Positions 28,089 to 37,073 of a stretch of 64,000 nucleotides of DNA are shown in pieces (position 1 is the stretch's first letter; the number at the start of each line of letters is the position of its first letter). Under the pieces are notes generated by a model. The model saw only the letters and a list, made by a program, of their open reading frames with translations, was not told the DNA's origin and searched no databases. Location of the stretch: NCBI RefSeq assembly GCF_001423105.1, contig NZ_LMNV01000002.1, positions 897,363-961,362 of the forward strand, written 5' to 3'. The translations under genes were made by a program, and so were the position numbers. This DNA comes from Frondihabitans sp. Leaf304 (lineage in GTDB: Bacteria > Actinomycetota > Actinomycetes > Actinomycetales > Microbacteriaceae).

Positions 28089-29798
28089 ATGAGCACCGCC
28101 CGCACCCGCCGCAGCACGCCGACCCACAGCGACACCCGCACCACCACCGACACCGAGCGCATCACCCGAGCCGCGGCCGACCTCTTCGGCTGGGACGATC
28201 TCCACCCGGCTCAGCTCGAAGCCATCGAGGCCGTTGTCGCCGGACGCGACACGCTCGCCATCATGCCGACGGGCTTTGGCAAGTCGGCGATCTACCAGGT
28301 CGCCGGGGCCGTACTCGGCGCACCCGTGGTCGTCGTGTCACCGCTCATCGCCCTGCAGGCCGACCAGGTCGCCGGCCTCATCGGACGCCCGGACGCGCCC
28401 GCCGCCATCGCCGTCAACTCGGGCCGGACGGACGCCGAGAACGACGAGAGCTGGGACCGCCTCGCGGCGGGCGAGATCACGTACGTCTTCCTCGCCCCCG
28501 AGCAGCTCGCCCGCGACGAGACCGTGGATCGACTGCGGGACGCGGGAGTGGCGCTCGTCGTCGTCGACGAGGCGCACTGCGTGTCGTCGTGGGGGCACGA
28601 CTTCCGGCCCGACTACCTGCACCTCGGCGAGATCGTGGAGCGTCTCGGACGGCCAGGAGTCCTCGCCCTCACCGCGACCGGGTCGGGCCCGGTCCGGGAC
28701 GAGATCGTGGAGCGGCTGCGTCTCGACGACCCGCTGATCCTCAGCCGGGGCTTCGACCGGCCGAACCTCCGGCTCGAGGTCGTCCGCCACGAAGACGACG
28801 ACGAGAAAATCCGGGCCGTCGTCGATCAGGTCGCGGACGAAGTCACCCCCGGTATCGTCTACGTCGCCACCCGCCGGGAGACCGAGAGCTACACCGCCGA
28901 GATCGCCGAACGGTGCCCCGACCGGACGGTCGTCGGCTACCACGGCGGCCAGCGCTCCGCCGAGCGCGGAGAGCTGCACGAGCGCTTCCACGCCGGCGAG
29001 GTCGACGTCGTGGTCGCGACGAGTGCCTTCGGCATGGGCATCGACAAGCCCGACGTCCGTTTCGTGGTGCACGCCGATGTGCCCGACTCCCTCGACGCGT
29101 ACTACCAGGAGATCGGCCGGGCCGGCCGCGACGGCGAGCCCGCGCTGGCGACTCTCCACTACCGGGCCGAGGATCTCTCTCTCCGCTCGTTCTTCGCGTC
29201 CGGGCTCCCCCGTCGCTCGGAGCTCCGCGCCGTGTTCACCGCCCTGGAGGCCGCCGGCCGACCCGCCACCCGTCGGGAGGTCTCCGACCAGCTCGCTCTC
29301 GGCTCCCGCACGGTGTCGAGGCTCATCGACCTGCTGCTCGAAGCCGGCACCCTGGCCGAGAGCACCGACGGCTTCGAGGTCGTCGGTGACTTCGACGCGC
29401 GCGGTGCAGCCGAGGCGGCTCGCGCGATCGCGAAGACCCGGGAGCGCGTCGAGAAGTCGCGGATCGACATGATGCGTACCTTCGCGGAGGCTCCAGGATG
29501 CCGGCGACGGCGCCTGCTGGGCTACTTCGGCGAGGACTCGCCCGAGCGCTGCGGCAACTGCGATGACTGCGAGCGCGCGGAGAGCGAGCCGGGCAGCGAC
29601 GGGGCGACCGGTTCGGCAGACGGCACGCCGGATCCTGCGGTCTTCCCCACAGACTCGCGGGTGACGCACGCGGCCTGGGGCGAGGGCACCGTGATGAGCA
29701 CCGACGGCGACCGGGTGACCATGTTCTTCGAGAGCGAGGGCTACAAAGTGCTCGGCGTGACCGACGTGGTCGAACACGATCTACTCACGCTCGTCTGA
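28089..29798 (+). CDS. recQ: RecQ-family ATP-dependent DNA helicase
   Basis: 569 residues. Motif I is MPTGFGKSAIYQ, motif II VVDEAHCVSSWGHDFRPDY, and motif VI QEIGRAGRDGEP. Before the end comes the RecQ zinc region (PGCRRRRLLGYFGED, then CGNCDDC). A winged-helix-like segment lies at about 380-430. No HRDC domain; instead the last 50 residues form a small beta-rich end (AWGEGTVMSTDGDRVTMFFE) also seen in other actinobacterial short RecQ proteins. It unwinds DNA 3'-5' in recombination and fork repair. The ATG follows AAAGAGA. Confidence 0.93.
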   Translation: MSTARTRRSTPTHSDTRTTTDTERITRAAADLFGWDDLHPAQLEAIEAVVAGRDTLAIMPTGFGKSAIYQVAGAVLGAPVVVVSPLIALQADQVAGLIGRPDAPAAIAVNSGRTDAENDESWDRLAAGEITYVFLAPEQLARDETVDRLRDAGVALVVVDEAHCVSSWGHDFRPDYLHLGEIVERLGRPGVLALTATGSGPVRDEIVERLRLDDPLILSRGFDRPNLRLEVVRHEDDDEKIRAVVDQVADEVTPGIVYVATRRETESYTAEIAERCPDRTVVGYHGGQRSAERGELHERFHAGEVDVVVATSAFGMGIDKPDVRFVVHADVPDSLDAYYQEIGRAGRDGEPALATLHYRAEDLSLRSFFASGLPRRSELRAVFTALEAAGRPATRREVSDQLALGSRTVSRLIDLLLEAGTLAESTDGFEVVGDFDARGAAEAARAIAKTRERVEKSRIDMMRTFAEAPGCRRRRLLGYFGEDSPERCGNCDDCERAESEPGSDGATGSADGTPDPAVFPTDSRVTHAAWGEGTVMSTDGDRVTMFFESEGYKVLGVTDVVEHDLLTLV

Positions 29799-29807
29799 GA
29801 AGCCCGC

Positions 29808-29813
29808 TAGCAT
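29808..29813 (+). promoter_or_regulatory. Likely -10 box of the leaderless membrane protein gene at 29820
   Basis: TAGCAT, six bases, then GTG; only nine bases separate the recQ stop codon from the hexamer. Confidence 0.5.
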
Positions 29814-29819
29814 CCACCC

Positions 29820-30479
29820 GTGGTTCCCCTGATCAGTCTGGGGCTCGTCATGGGCTTCAGCCCCGCCCTCACGGGCATAGCCCTCCGCGTGCTGACCCGC
29901 GGCGACCGACACCCCCTCCTCCTCATCGGCAGCCTCTGCCTCGGCATGGTCGTGGCTGCGACGCTTCTCCTCGTCGCGTTCCGGAGCGTCGACCCGCAGA
30001 CGTTCATCGACTCCTATCGCGGACGCGTCGAGGCGGCTCTCATCCGCCGATCGGTCGACTTCGTCGCCGCAGCCCTCCTTCTCCTGACGGCTTTCGTCGT
30101 CTTTCGTCTGAGCCGGAGACCCCGAAAGATCAGGCGGCCCCGAACCCGGCGAACTCGACCCGTCGACCTCGTCGCCCTCGGCTTCGCCAATACGCTCGTG
30201 AGCATCAGCGGCGTCGTGACCATGTACGTCACCGGCCGCGTCATCTCCGGGTTGAGCCCTGACTGGGGCCTGCGCATCGCGGCCTACGGCGTCTTCGTCG
30301 CGGCCATGATCGGGCCGTACCTCGTGCTCGGCCTCCTGTGGGAGCGCCTGCCCGGGGTGGCCGGGCTCGCGGCTCGCGGATCCTCGTGGCTCGGTCGGCA
30401 GGATTTCCGCCGTCTGCTCGCCGCAGCGCTCGCCGTGACGGGTCTCGTCTTCGTGGGACTCGGAATCGCCGGCGCCTGA
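29820..30479 (+). CDS. Integral membrane protein, GAP/Sap-like family
   Basis: 219 residues with about six membrane helices and a basic cytoplasmic loop in the middle (SRRPRKIRRPRTRRTRP). The arrangement, with FSPALTGIALRVL-like helix 1 and the short loop before helix 4, resembles the actinobacterial GAP family (sulfolipid-addressing-protein-like). Such proteins are linked with glycolipid export in mycobacteria, but the role here is unknown. GTG start, probably leaderless. It converges on the LacI regulator gene with only 22 bases between. Confidence 0.6.
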   Translation: MVPLISLGLVMGFSPALTGIALRVLTRGDRHPLLLIGSLCLGMVVAATLLLVAFRSVDPQTFIDSYRGRVEAALIRRSVDFVAAALLLLTAFVVFRLSRRPRKIRRPRTRRTRPVDLVALGFANTLVSISGVVTMYVTGRVISGLSPDWGLRIAAYGVFVAAMIGPYLVLGLLWERLPGVAGLAARGSSWLGRQDFRRLLAAALAVTGLVFVGLGIAGA

Positions 30480-30501
30480 GCGACTGGTCGGCTTCTCGGA
30501 G

Positions 30502-31521
30502 CTACCGCTCGCGCGCCACCACGGTCGAGTCGGCGACGTTCAGCACGCAGGGCAGCAGCACGTGCGGCAGTTCGGTCGATCCGGTGTCGAGTCGGGCGAC
30601 GAGCGCCTCGACGGCCAGGCCGCCGAGCTCGTGGCCGGGGGCGTTCATCGTCGAGAGCACCGGCTCGGTCGCGGCCCCCGACTCGTTCGACGAGGCGACG
30701 GCCAGGATCGAGACGTCGTCCGGCACGCTGAGCCCCGCCGACGTAAGGCCACTCACGAGCCCGAACGTGGAGTCGTCTTTCATGATCATGACGGCCGTGA
30801 GTTTCGGATCCTGCTCGAGCAGCATCCGGGCCGCCTCCCGGCCGCCTCGCGCCGAGGGTCCGCACGCCACGACCACCGGGGTGAGCTCCCGGCGCAGCAT
30901 GCCGCTCCGGAACGACCGCTCGACGCGGATGTGCGGGCCGTAGCCGTCCATCGAGGTGCCCTCGAGGTCTTCGATCACGAGACCGATTCGTCGGTGGCCG
31001 AGACCCTGCAGGTAATCGAGGCCGTTCTCGACGGTGGTCTCGAAGTCCATGTCGACGAACGGCAGAGCCGAAGGATCCGACGTGCGCCCGATCGACAGAA
31101 AAGGCACGTCCATCTCGACCAGCTTCTCGATGCGCGGGTCGGTCATCTTGACCTCCATCACGAGCACGCCGTCGGCCAGACCGCCCGAGAGCAACTCGGT
31201 GAGGTCGTCGGCGGTGGTGCCGGCGGGCCAGAGCACGAGGTGGTAGCCGAGCTCGGAAGCGCGGGCAGCCGCGCTCGACACGAATTGCAGCGCGGTGCTG
31301 CCGAGGCGGTGCTCGAGCGCGGGAAACAGCAGAGCGAGGATCCGGGTGCGACGGCTGGCTAGCGCACGGGCCACGACGTTATTGCGGAAGCCCAGGTCGG
31401 CCATGGCCGTCGTGACTTTCTCGCGCGTGCCCGGCGAGACGTTCTTGGTGCCGTTCACGACGAACGACACGGTCGCGATCGAGACGCCCGCGCGGATCGC
31501 CACCTCCTGCATGGTCGCCAT
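30502..31521 (-). CDS. LacI-family transcriptional regulator
   Basis: 339 residues. The N-terminal helix-turn-helix is VAIRAGVSIATVSFVVNG with hinge helix ARALASRRT; the rest is a periplasmic-binding-protein-like sugar sensor with the family's DGVLVME and LGHRRIGLVIEDL segments. It is divergent from a sugar ABC/ThuA/oxidoreductase operon, and two TAAGCGCTTTA operators lie between them, so it very probably represses this operon (and itself) until a sugar or its derivative binds. Confidence 0.93.
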   Translation of the reverse strand: MATMQEVAIRAGVSIATVSFVVNGTKNVSPGTREKVTTAMADLGFRNNVVARALASRRTRILALLFPALEHRLGSTALQFVSSAAARASELGYHLVLWPAGTTADDLTELLSGGLADGVLVMEVKMTDPRIEKLVEMDVPFLSIGRTSDPSALPFVDMDFETTVENGLDYLQGLGHRRIGLVIEDLEGTSMDGYGPHIRVERSFRSGMLRRELTPVVVACGPSARGGREAARMLLEQDPKLTAVMIMKDDSTFGLVSGLTSAGLSVPDDVSILAVASSNESGAATEPVLSTMNAPGHELGGLAVEALVARLDTGSTELPHVLLPCVLNVADSTVVARER

Positions 31522-31584
31522 GCCTGCCCCCTCGTGGTCCCGGTGGAGTCACTGTACTCGTGAATCACTCACAAAAAATCTGCG

Positions 31585-31612
31585 TTAAGCGCTTTACTGG
31601 CTAAGCGCTTTA
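31585..31612. promoter_or_regulatory. Two tandem LacI-type operators
   Basis: TTAAGCGCTTTA (31585-31596) and CTAAGCGCTTTA (31601-31612), each with the perfect core AAGCGCTT, repeat with a 16 bp period. They lie between the LacI gene and the ABC operon, just upstream of a possible -10 box TACGGT at 31617-31622. Confidence 0.85.
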
Positions 31613-31721
31613 CTGCTACGGTCGTGCCCACTCGGGAACGCGACGAAGCGATCCGGCTGCGGCTCCCGATCGCGGCAGTCACGATGCCGTGCCCTGCACC
31701 CATCAAGAGAAGAGCTAAGCA

Positions 31722-32954
31722 ATGAAGCCTAGATCCCGATTCGGAACCGCCCTTGGAGCAGTCGCCATGGCTGCCACCATCCCCCTCGTGCTCGCCGGCT
31801 GCTCCGGCAGCGGAGGTTCGACGTCGTCCGGCAAGGTCGACTCCATCACCGTCCTCGACTACTACAACCAGGGCAACGACAAGACCGTCATCGGCGACTA
31901 CCTCGACAAATGCGGGGCCGCGAACGACGTGAAGATCAACCGGACTCTGGTGCCAGGATCCTCGTTGATCCAGAAGGTCCTCCAGCAGGCCTCCTCCAAG
32001 ACGCTGCCCGACGTGCTAATGCTCGACAACCCCGACCTGCAGCAGATCGCCGCGACCGGCGCCCTGTCGCCGCTGACCGACTACGGCATCTCGACCGACG
32101 GCTACGCAAAGGGCGTACTCGACGCCGGTACCTACAAAGACAAGGTCTACGGCCTCGCCCCCACCGTCAACACGATCGCGCTGTTCTACAACAAAGACAT
32201 CCTCGACAAGGCCGGCATCACTCCCCCGACCACCTGGGACGAGCTGAAGACCGACGCGAAGAAGCTCACCAAGGGCAGCCAGTACGGCTTCGCGGTCGAC
32301 GCGAACGCCACCTACGAGGGCACCTGGCAGTTCCTGCCGTTCATGTGGTCGAACGGCGGCGACGAGAAAGACATCAACACGCCCCAGACCGAGGAGGCCC
32401 TGTCGCTCTGGACCGACCTCGTGAAAGACGGCTCGATGTCGAAGAGCGTCGTCAACTGGACGCAGGCCGACGTGAACGACCAGTTCATCGCCGGCAAGAC
32501 CGCGATGATGATCAACGGCCCGTGGCAGATCCCCGGCCTGAAAGACAGCAAGGTCGATTACGGAATCGCCCAGATCCCCGTGCAGTCGGCCAGCGACACC
32601 GCGGTCGCCCCGCTCGGCGGCGAGGTCTGGACGGTGCCGAACACCGGCGACAAGGCCAAGCAGAAGGTCGCGGCGAAGATCGTCGACTGCATGAACTCCG
32701 AGAAGAACCAGCTCGGCATGGCGAAACTCCGCTACACGATCCCCTCGAAGACCGCCGCGGCCGAGCAGTTCGGAAAAGACGTTCCCGCAGAGCAGGTGTT
32801 CGTCGACCTGGTCGCCAGCGCTCGTGCCCGGACGGGCGAGCTCGGCGAAGACTGGCCCAAGGCCGCGACGAAGATCTACACCGCCGTGCAGTCGTCGCTC
32901 ACCGGTCAGTCGTCGCCCGCCGACGCACTGAAGAACGCCCAGTCGAGCAACTGA
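31722..32954 (+). CDS. Extracellular sugar-binding lipoprotein (SBP family 1)
   Basis: 410 residues, with a lipoprotein signal peptide ending at LAGC (cysteine near residue 25) and a Ser/Gly linker. Mature motifs of family 1: SITVLDYYNQGNDKTVIGDY, YGLAPTVNTIALFYNKDIL, and PPTTWDELKTDAKKL. It starts the LacI-controlled operon and delivers an unknown sugar, perhaps a disaccharide or keto-sugar, to the following two permeases. The ATG follows AGAAGAG. Confidence 0.93.
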   Translation: MKPRSRFGTALGAVAMAATIPLVLAGCSGSGGSTSSGKVDSITVLDYYNQGNDKTVIGDYLDKCGAANDVKINRTLVPGSSLIQKVLQQASSKTLPDVLMLDNPDLQQIAATGALSPLTDYGISTDGYAKGVLDAGTYKDKVYGLAPTVNTIALFYNKDILDKAGITPPTTWDELKTDAKKLTKGSQYGFAVDANATYEGTWQFLPFMWSNGGDEKDINTPQTEEALSLWTDLVKDGSMSKSVVNWTQADVNDQFIAGKTAMMINGPWQIPGLKDSKVDYGIAQIPVQSASDTAVAPLGGEVWTVPNTGDKAKQKVAAKIVDCMNSEKNQLGMAKLRYTIPSKTAAAEQFGKDVPAEQVFVDLVASARARTGELGEDWPKAATKIYTAVQSSLTGQSSPADALKNAQSSN

Positions 32955-32956
32955 CG

Positions 32957-33925
32957 ATGACCTCCACCGCACAGGCGCGCACCACGCGCCGGGCCGCGGC
33001 CGACGAGACTCGCGTCTCGTCGCCGCGGCCCCGGCGGAGGCCGGGCGGGATGAAGCTGGAACGACTGTTCCAACTTCTGTTCCTGGTGCCGGCCGCCGTC
33101 TATCTCCTCCTCTTCTTCGGCTTCCCCGTCGTGAAGAACGTCATCATGAGCTTCCAGGCCTACACGACGACGACCTTCTACACCGGCGAAGCCCCCTGGG
33201 TCGGCCTGCAGAACTACGTCAAGGTGCTCGGCTCGCAGCTCTTTGGCACCGCGCTGCTCAACACCGCCCTCTTCACAATCGGCTCGATCGTCGGGCAGTT
33301 CGCGATCGGTCTCCTCTTCGCCCTGTTCTTCCGCCGCAATTTCCCGCTGTCGGGCGTGCTCCGCTCGCTGCTGCTGCTGCCCTGGCTGCTGCCGCTCATC
33401 GTGTCGAGCGCGGTCTGGAAGTGGATCCTCGACCAAGACTCCGGCGTTCTCAACCAGTTCCTGGGCGGAGTCGGCATCGGCCCCGTGCCCTGGCTGACAA
33501 GCCCGAGCGTGGCCCTGATCACCGTGATCCTGGTCAACATCTGGATCGGGATCCCGTTCAACACGACGATCCTGTACGGCGGGCTGCAAGACATCCCCGA
33601 AGAGCTGTACGAGGCGGGCTCGCTCGACGGCGCGACCGGGTGGAAGGCCTTCCGCCACATCACCTGGCCGATGCTGCGACCGGTGGTCAGCGTCGTGCTC
33701 GTCCTCGGAGTCGTCTACACGGTCAAGGTGCTCGACATCATCCTCGGCCTGACGAACGGCGGCCCGGCGAATGCCACGCAGACGATCGCGACCCAGTCGT
33801 ACGACCTGTCGTTCAAACAGTTCGACTTCGGCTCGGGAGCCGCTCTCAGCAACATCCTCATCGTGATCTCGGCCCTGTTCGCGATCGTTTATCTCCGCCT
33901 CAACAGGAAGGCCGTCGATGACTGA
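32957..33925 (+). CDS. Sugar ABC transporter permease (CUT1, MalF-like)
   Basis: 322 residues from ATG 32957, two bases after the binding-protein stop. A basic N-terminal tail (about 35 residues) precedes six helices. The EAA loop is EELYEAGSLDGATGWKAFRH. It overlaps the next permease gene by eight bases, which places the ribosome binding site AGGAAGG of that gene inside its own end. Confidence 0.93.
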   Translation: MTSTAQARTTRRAAADETRVSSPRPRRRPGGMKLERLFQLLFLVPAAVYLLLFFGFPVVKNVIMSFQAYTTTTFYTGEAPWVGLQNYVKVLGSQLFGTALLNTALFTIGSIVGQFAIGLLFALFFRRNFPLSGVLRSLLLLPWLLPLIVSSAVWKWILDQDSGVLNQFLGGVGIGPVPWLTSPSVALITVILVNIWIGIPFNTTILYGGLQDIPEELYEAGSLDGATGWKAFRHITWPMLRPVVSVVLVLGVVYTVKVLDIILGLTNGGPANATQTIATQSYDLSFKQFDFGSGAALSNILIVISALFAIVYLRLNRKAVDD

Positions 33926-34793
33926 CACCGCACTCCCCCTCCGGCGCCCCTCCGGCCGCGGGGCAACGCCCAAACCCCGCCTCCGCGGGAACGGGAAGAA
34001 GTACCTCCTCACCGCCGTCGGCGTGCTCATCCTGGCTGTCATGCTCTTCCCGGTCTACTGGATGATCAACATCTCGCTGCAGCCCGCCGGGCCGGCCATC
34101 GAGGCGGCCTGGTTCCCGATCCACGCGCAGTTCAACGGCTACGTGCAGGCGTTCCAGGATCAAGCGGGCAACCTCGTCACCAGCCTGCTCGTCGCTCTCG
34201 GGAGCGTGATCATCAGCCTGGTGATCGCGACGCCCGCTGCCTACGCGCTGGCCCAGTTCAAGGTGCGGGGCGTGAACGCCCTCCTGTTCGGGATCCTGAT
34301 CTCGCAGATGATCCCGGGCATCGTGGTCGCGAACGCGCTCTACGCCGCGTACAACGACCTCGGTCTGCTCAACTCGATTCCGGGGCTGATCCTCGCCGAC
34401 TCGACCGCGGGCATCCCGTTCGCGATCCTGATCATGCGGGCCTTCATGCTGAACATCCCCACCTCGATCATCGAGGCGGCGAAGGTCGACGGGGCCGGCA
34501 ACTTCCGGGCCTTCCGCTCCATCGTGCTGCCGATCAGCGTCAACTCGCTGATCACCGCCGGGCTGTTCACGTTCCTTTTCACCTGGAGCGACTTCCTGTT
34601 CGCCCTCACCCTGACGACGACGCAGGACGTCCAGCCGATCACCCTCGGCATCTACCAGTACATCGGCACGTTCACTTCCGACTGGTCGACCGTCATGGCC
34701 GCCGCCGTGATGGCCTCCATCCCCGCCATAGTGCTGCTTCTCGCAGCCCAGAAATTCATCGCCGCCGGTGCCACCGGTGGCGCGGTCAAGTAA
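33918..34793 (+). CDS. Sugar ABC transporter permease (CUT1, MalG-like)
   Basis: 291 residues, six helices, with LFPVYWMINISLQP early and the EAA loop in SIIEAAKVDGAGNFRAFRS. It completes the importer with the MalF-like permease. As in the 23.6-26.8 kb operon, no ATPase gene is present, so a shared ATPase encoded elsewhere is expected. Confidence 0.93.
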   Translation: MTDTALPLRRPSGRGATPKPRLRGNGKKYLLTAVGVLILAVMLFPVYWMINISLQPAGPAIEAAWFPIHAQFNGYVQAFQDQAGNLVTSLLVALGSVIISLVIATPAAYALAQFKVRGVNALLFGILISQMIPGIVVANALYAAYNDLGLLNSIPGLILADSTAGIPFAILIMRAFMLNIPTSIIEAAKVDGAGNFRAFRSIVLPISVNSLITAGLFTFLFTWSDFLFALTLTTTQDVQPITLGIYQYIGTFTSDWSTVMAAAVMASIPAIVLLLAAQKFIAAGATGGAVK

Positions 34794-34803
34794 AGGACTC
34801 CCC

Positions 34804-35676
34804 ATGACTGACACCACGTCACCCCTCCGCGCTGCGCCCCTTCGCATCACCGTCTGGGGCGAGAACGTCCACGAGAAGGTGGAAGCTCACGTCGCCGAGC
34901 GCTACCCCGACGGCATGCACGGGGCCATCGCCGCCGGCATCCAGGAGAACCTCCCCGACGCCGTCATCACCGTCGTGACGATGGACATGCCCGAGCACGG
35001 CCTCACCGACGAGCTGCTCGAGAACACGGACGTGCTCACCTGGTGGGGGCACGCGGCCCACGCCGACGTCGACGACCTCATCGTCGACCGTGTGCACCGC
35101 CACGTGCTCTCGGGCATGGGCCTACTCGTGCTCCACTCGGGCCACTGGTCGAAGATCTTCGGCAAGCTCATGGGCACCACCTGCACCCTGCGCTGGCGTA
35201 GCGAGCACGACCAGGAGCTCGTGTGGACGGTCAACCCGCAGCATCCCATCACCCGCGGCGTGCCGAACCCCATCGTGATCCCCGAGCAAGAGATGTACGG
35301 CGAGTACTTCGACGTGCCGACGCCCGATGAGCTCATCTTCATCTCGGGCTTCACCGGCGGCGAGGTGTTCCGCTCCGGAATGACCTACCGTCGCGGCCTC
35401 GGCAAGATCTTCTACTTCTCGCCCGGCGACCAAGACTTCCCCGTCTACTTCCACAAAGACGTCCGTCGCGTACTCGCCAACGGCTGCGAGTGGGCACGCC
35501 CCGAGCGCCCGCGTGAGATGCCGACGCTCCGTCGCTACGACCTCGGCGAATACTTCGACGGGCAGCACTACGCCGGGCCGTTCGACCACCCGCTCGAGGC
35601 CCCTGCCTCTCCGGCGGAGGCTTCCGCTTCGGGGTCGGACGTCGCGGCGCCGGCCGGATCCTCGGTCTCCGCGTGA
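34804..35676 (+). CDS. ThuA-like protein (trehalose-utilisation family)
   Basis: 290 residues from ATG 34804 after AAGGAC. The ThuA fold (class I glutamine-amidotransferase-like) is shown by ITVWGENVHEK, TWWGHAAHADVD, GLLVLHSGHWSKIFGKLMG and IFYFSPGDQDFP. ThuA proteins work with ThuB-type Gfo/Idh/MocA dehydrogenases in breakdown of disaccharides through 3-keto sugars; that fits here, because the next gene is such a dehydrogenase and overlaps by four bases. An Ala/Ser-rich tail of about 35 residues follows the domain. The substrate is an inference. Confidence 0.88.
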   Translation: MTDTTSPLRAAPLRITVWGENVHEKVEAHVAERYPDGMHGAIAAGIQENLPDAVITVVTMDMPEHGLTDELLENTDVLTWWGHAAHADVDDLIVDRVHRHVLSGMGLLVLHSGHWSKIFGKLMGTTCTLRWRSEHDQELVWTVNPQHPITRGVPNPIVIPEQEMYGEYFDVPTPDELIFISGFTGGEVFRSGMTYRRGLGKIFYFSPGDQDFPVYFHKDVRRVLANGCEWARPERPREMPTLRRYDLGEYFDGQHYAGPFDHPLEAPASPAEASASGSDVAAPAGSSVSA

Positions 35677-36806
35677 GCGCCTTCCGCCGGGTCGACTCCG
35701 CCGACCGGCCACTCCGGGTGATCCAGGTCGGCGCCGGAGGCATGGGTCGGGCGTGGCTCTCGACGGTCGCTGCCTCCCCCGACGTCGAACTCGTCGGCAT
35801 CGTCGATCTCGATCTCGACACGGCGCGTGCCGGTGCCGCCCACTACGGCGACCCGACTCTCCCGGTAGACGTCGATCTCGAAGCCCTCGTCCAGTCGACC
35901 CGGCCCGACGCGATCCTCGATATCACCGTGCCGGTCGCGCACCACCCGGTGACGACCCAGGCGCTCTTCCTCGGGTTGCCCGTGCTCGGCGAGAAGCCCG
36001 TCGCACCGACCGTCGCGCAATCGCTCTCGCTGGTCGCTGCGGCCGAGATCACCGGCGAGCTGTTCATGGTGTCGCAGTCGCGCCGCTACAACGACCAGCT
36101 CGTCGCGTTCAAGCAGCACGCCCGCCTGCTCGGACGGCTCGGCCTGCTCAGCACACAGTTCGCCAAGGCCCCGCACTTCGGTGGGTTCCGCGACGAGATG
36201 GACGACGTCCTCCTCCTCGACATGGCGATCCACGCCTTCGACTCGGCCCGCTACCTGCTCGACGCCGAACCGGTCGCCGTCTACTGCGAATCGTTCAACC
36301 CGTCGTGGTCGTGGTACCGGGGCGATGCGGCAGCCTCGGCGATCTTCGAATTCGAGGGCGGCCTGCGCTACACGTACGACGGCTCGTGGTGCAGCCCCGG
36401 CCTCGAGACGTCGTGGAACGGCTCCTGGCGGGTCTCGGGCGAGGCCGGCGCCGCGATCTGGAGCGGTGACGACGCTCCCGTGAGCGAGATCGACGGCCAG
36501 CCGGGCAACCCAGGCGCTCTCGGATCGGTCGGGGTAGAAATCGCAGGATCCCTCGCGGCGTTCGTCAGTGCCCTCCGTACGGGCGAGAGCCCCGACGGCG
36601 AGGTGCACGGCAACGTGCTGAGCCTGGCCATGGTCGAGGCGGCCATCGCCTCGAAAAGCGAGGGCCGACGGATCCTGATCGACGATGTGCTCGACGCGTC
36701 GCTCGCTTCGGCGCTGGAGGTAGAGCAACGCGACGACGTGCGCGAGCGGTTGGCGTCGTGGGGTTCGGCGCGAGCGGCGCTGGGGCAGGTCGCGTCTGCC
36801 GTGTAG
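35673..36806 (+). CDS. Gfo/Idh/MocA-family oxidoreductase
   Basis: 377 residues, starting at a GTG that overlaps the ThuA stop (GTGA). The N-terminal Rossmann motif is VIQVGAGGMGRAWL, and GEKPVAPT holds the conserved EKP of the family; the catalytic region includes DMAIHAFDSARYLL, with D and H as typical. It probably oxidises a sugar or sugar derivative with NAD(P). It is the last gene of the LacI-controlled operon, and a family-1 palindrome follows ten bases later. Confidence 0.92.
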   Translation: MSAFRRVDSADRPLRVIQVGAGGMGRAWLSTVAASPDVELVGIVDLDLDTARAGAAHYGDPTLPVDVDLEALVQSTRPDAILDITVPVAHHPVTTQALFLGLPVLGEKPVAPTVAQSLSLVAAAEITGELFMVSQSRRYNDQLVAFKQHARLLGRLGLLSTQFAKAPHFGGFRDEMDDVLLLDMAIHAFDSARYLLDAEPVAVYCESFNPSWSWYRGDAAASAIFEFEGGLRYTYDGSWCSPGLETSWNGSWRVSGEAGAAIWSGDDAPVSEIDGQPGNPGALGSVGVEIAGSLAAFVSALRTGESPDGEVHGNVLSLAMVEAAIASKSEGRRILIDDVLDASLASALEVEQRDDVRERLASWGSARAALGQVASAV

Positions 36807-36816
36807 CCCCTACTTC

Positions 36817-36900
36817 CAAATTTGAAGGAGAAACCGCGCTCGGCCGGCGAAAACATCGCGATCGGCAGGGGTCGAGTGGCGGTTTCTCCTTCGAATTTGC
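36817..36900. repeat. Intergenic palindrome, family 1 (copy 1)
   Basis: Left arm CAAATTTGAAGGAGAAACCG from 36817, right arm ending in TCTCCTTCGAATTTGC at 36900; about 21 bp of arm with a single T/C asymmetry. The loop contains CATCGCGATCGGC, the core shared with the copies at 38852, 44744 and 60906. It lies between the ThuA operon and the phosphatase gene. Confidence 0.95.
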
Positions 36901-37073
36901 AGCGCGGCCCGCGGCGCCTGCAGCCGACCCGCGATAGTGCACACCGCGCAATATTGTTCACCTGCGTGACCCCAGTTCGTGGGGTGCCGGTCAACTCCGT
37001 GTCTTAGCGTCAGCCCTTCACCACCCCCTCGGTGCCGCTCTGCCCGCGACACTGGCGAACCGGAGAAGGACTC

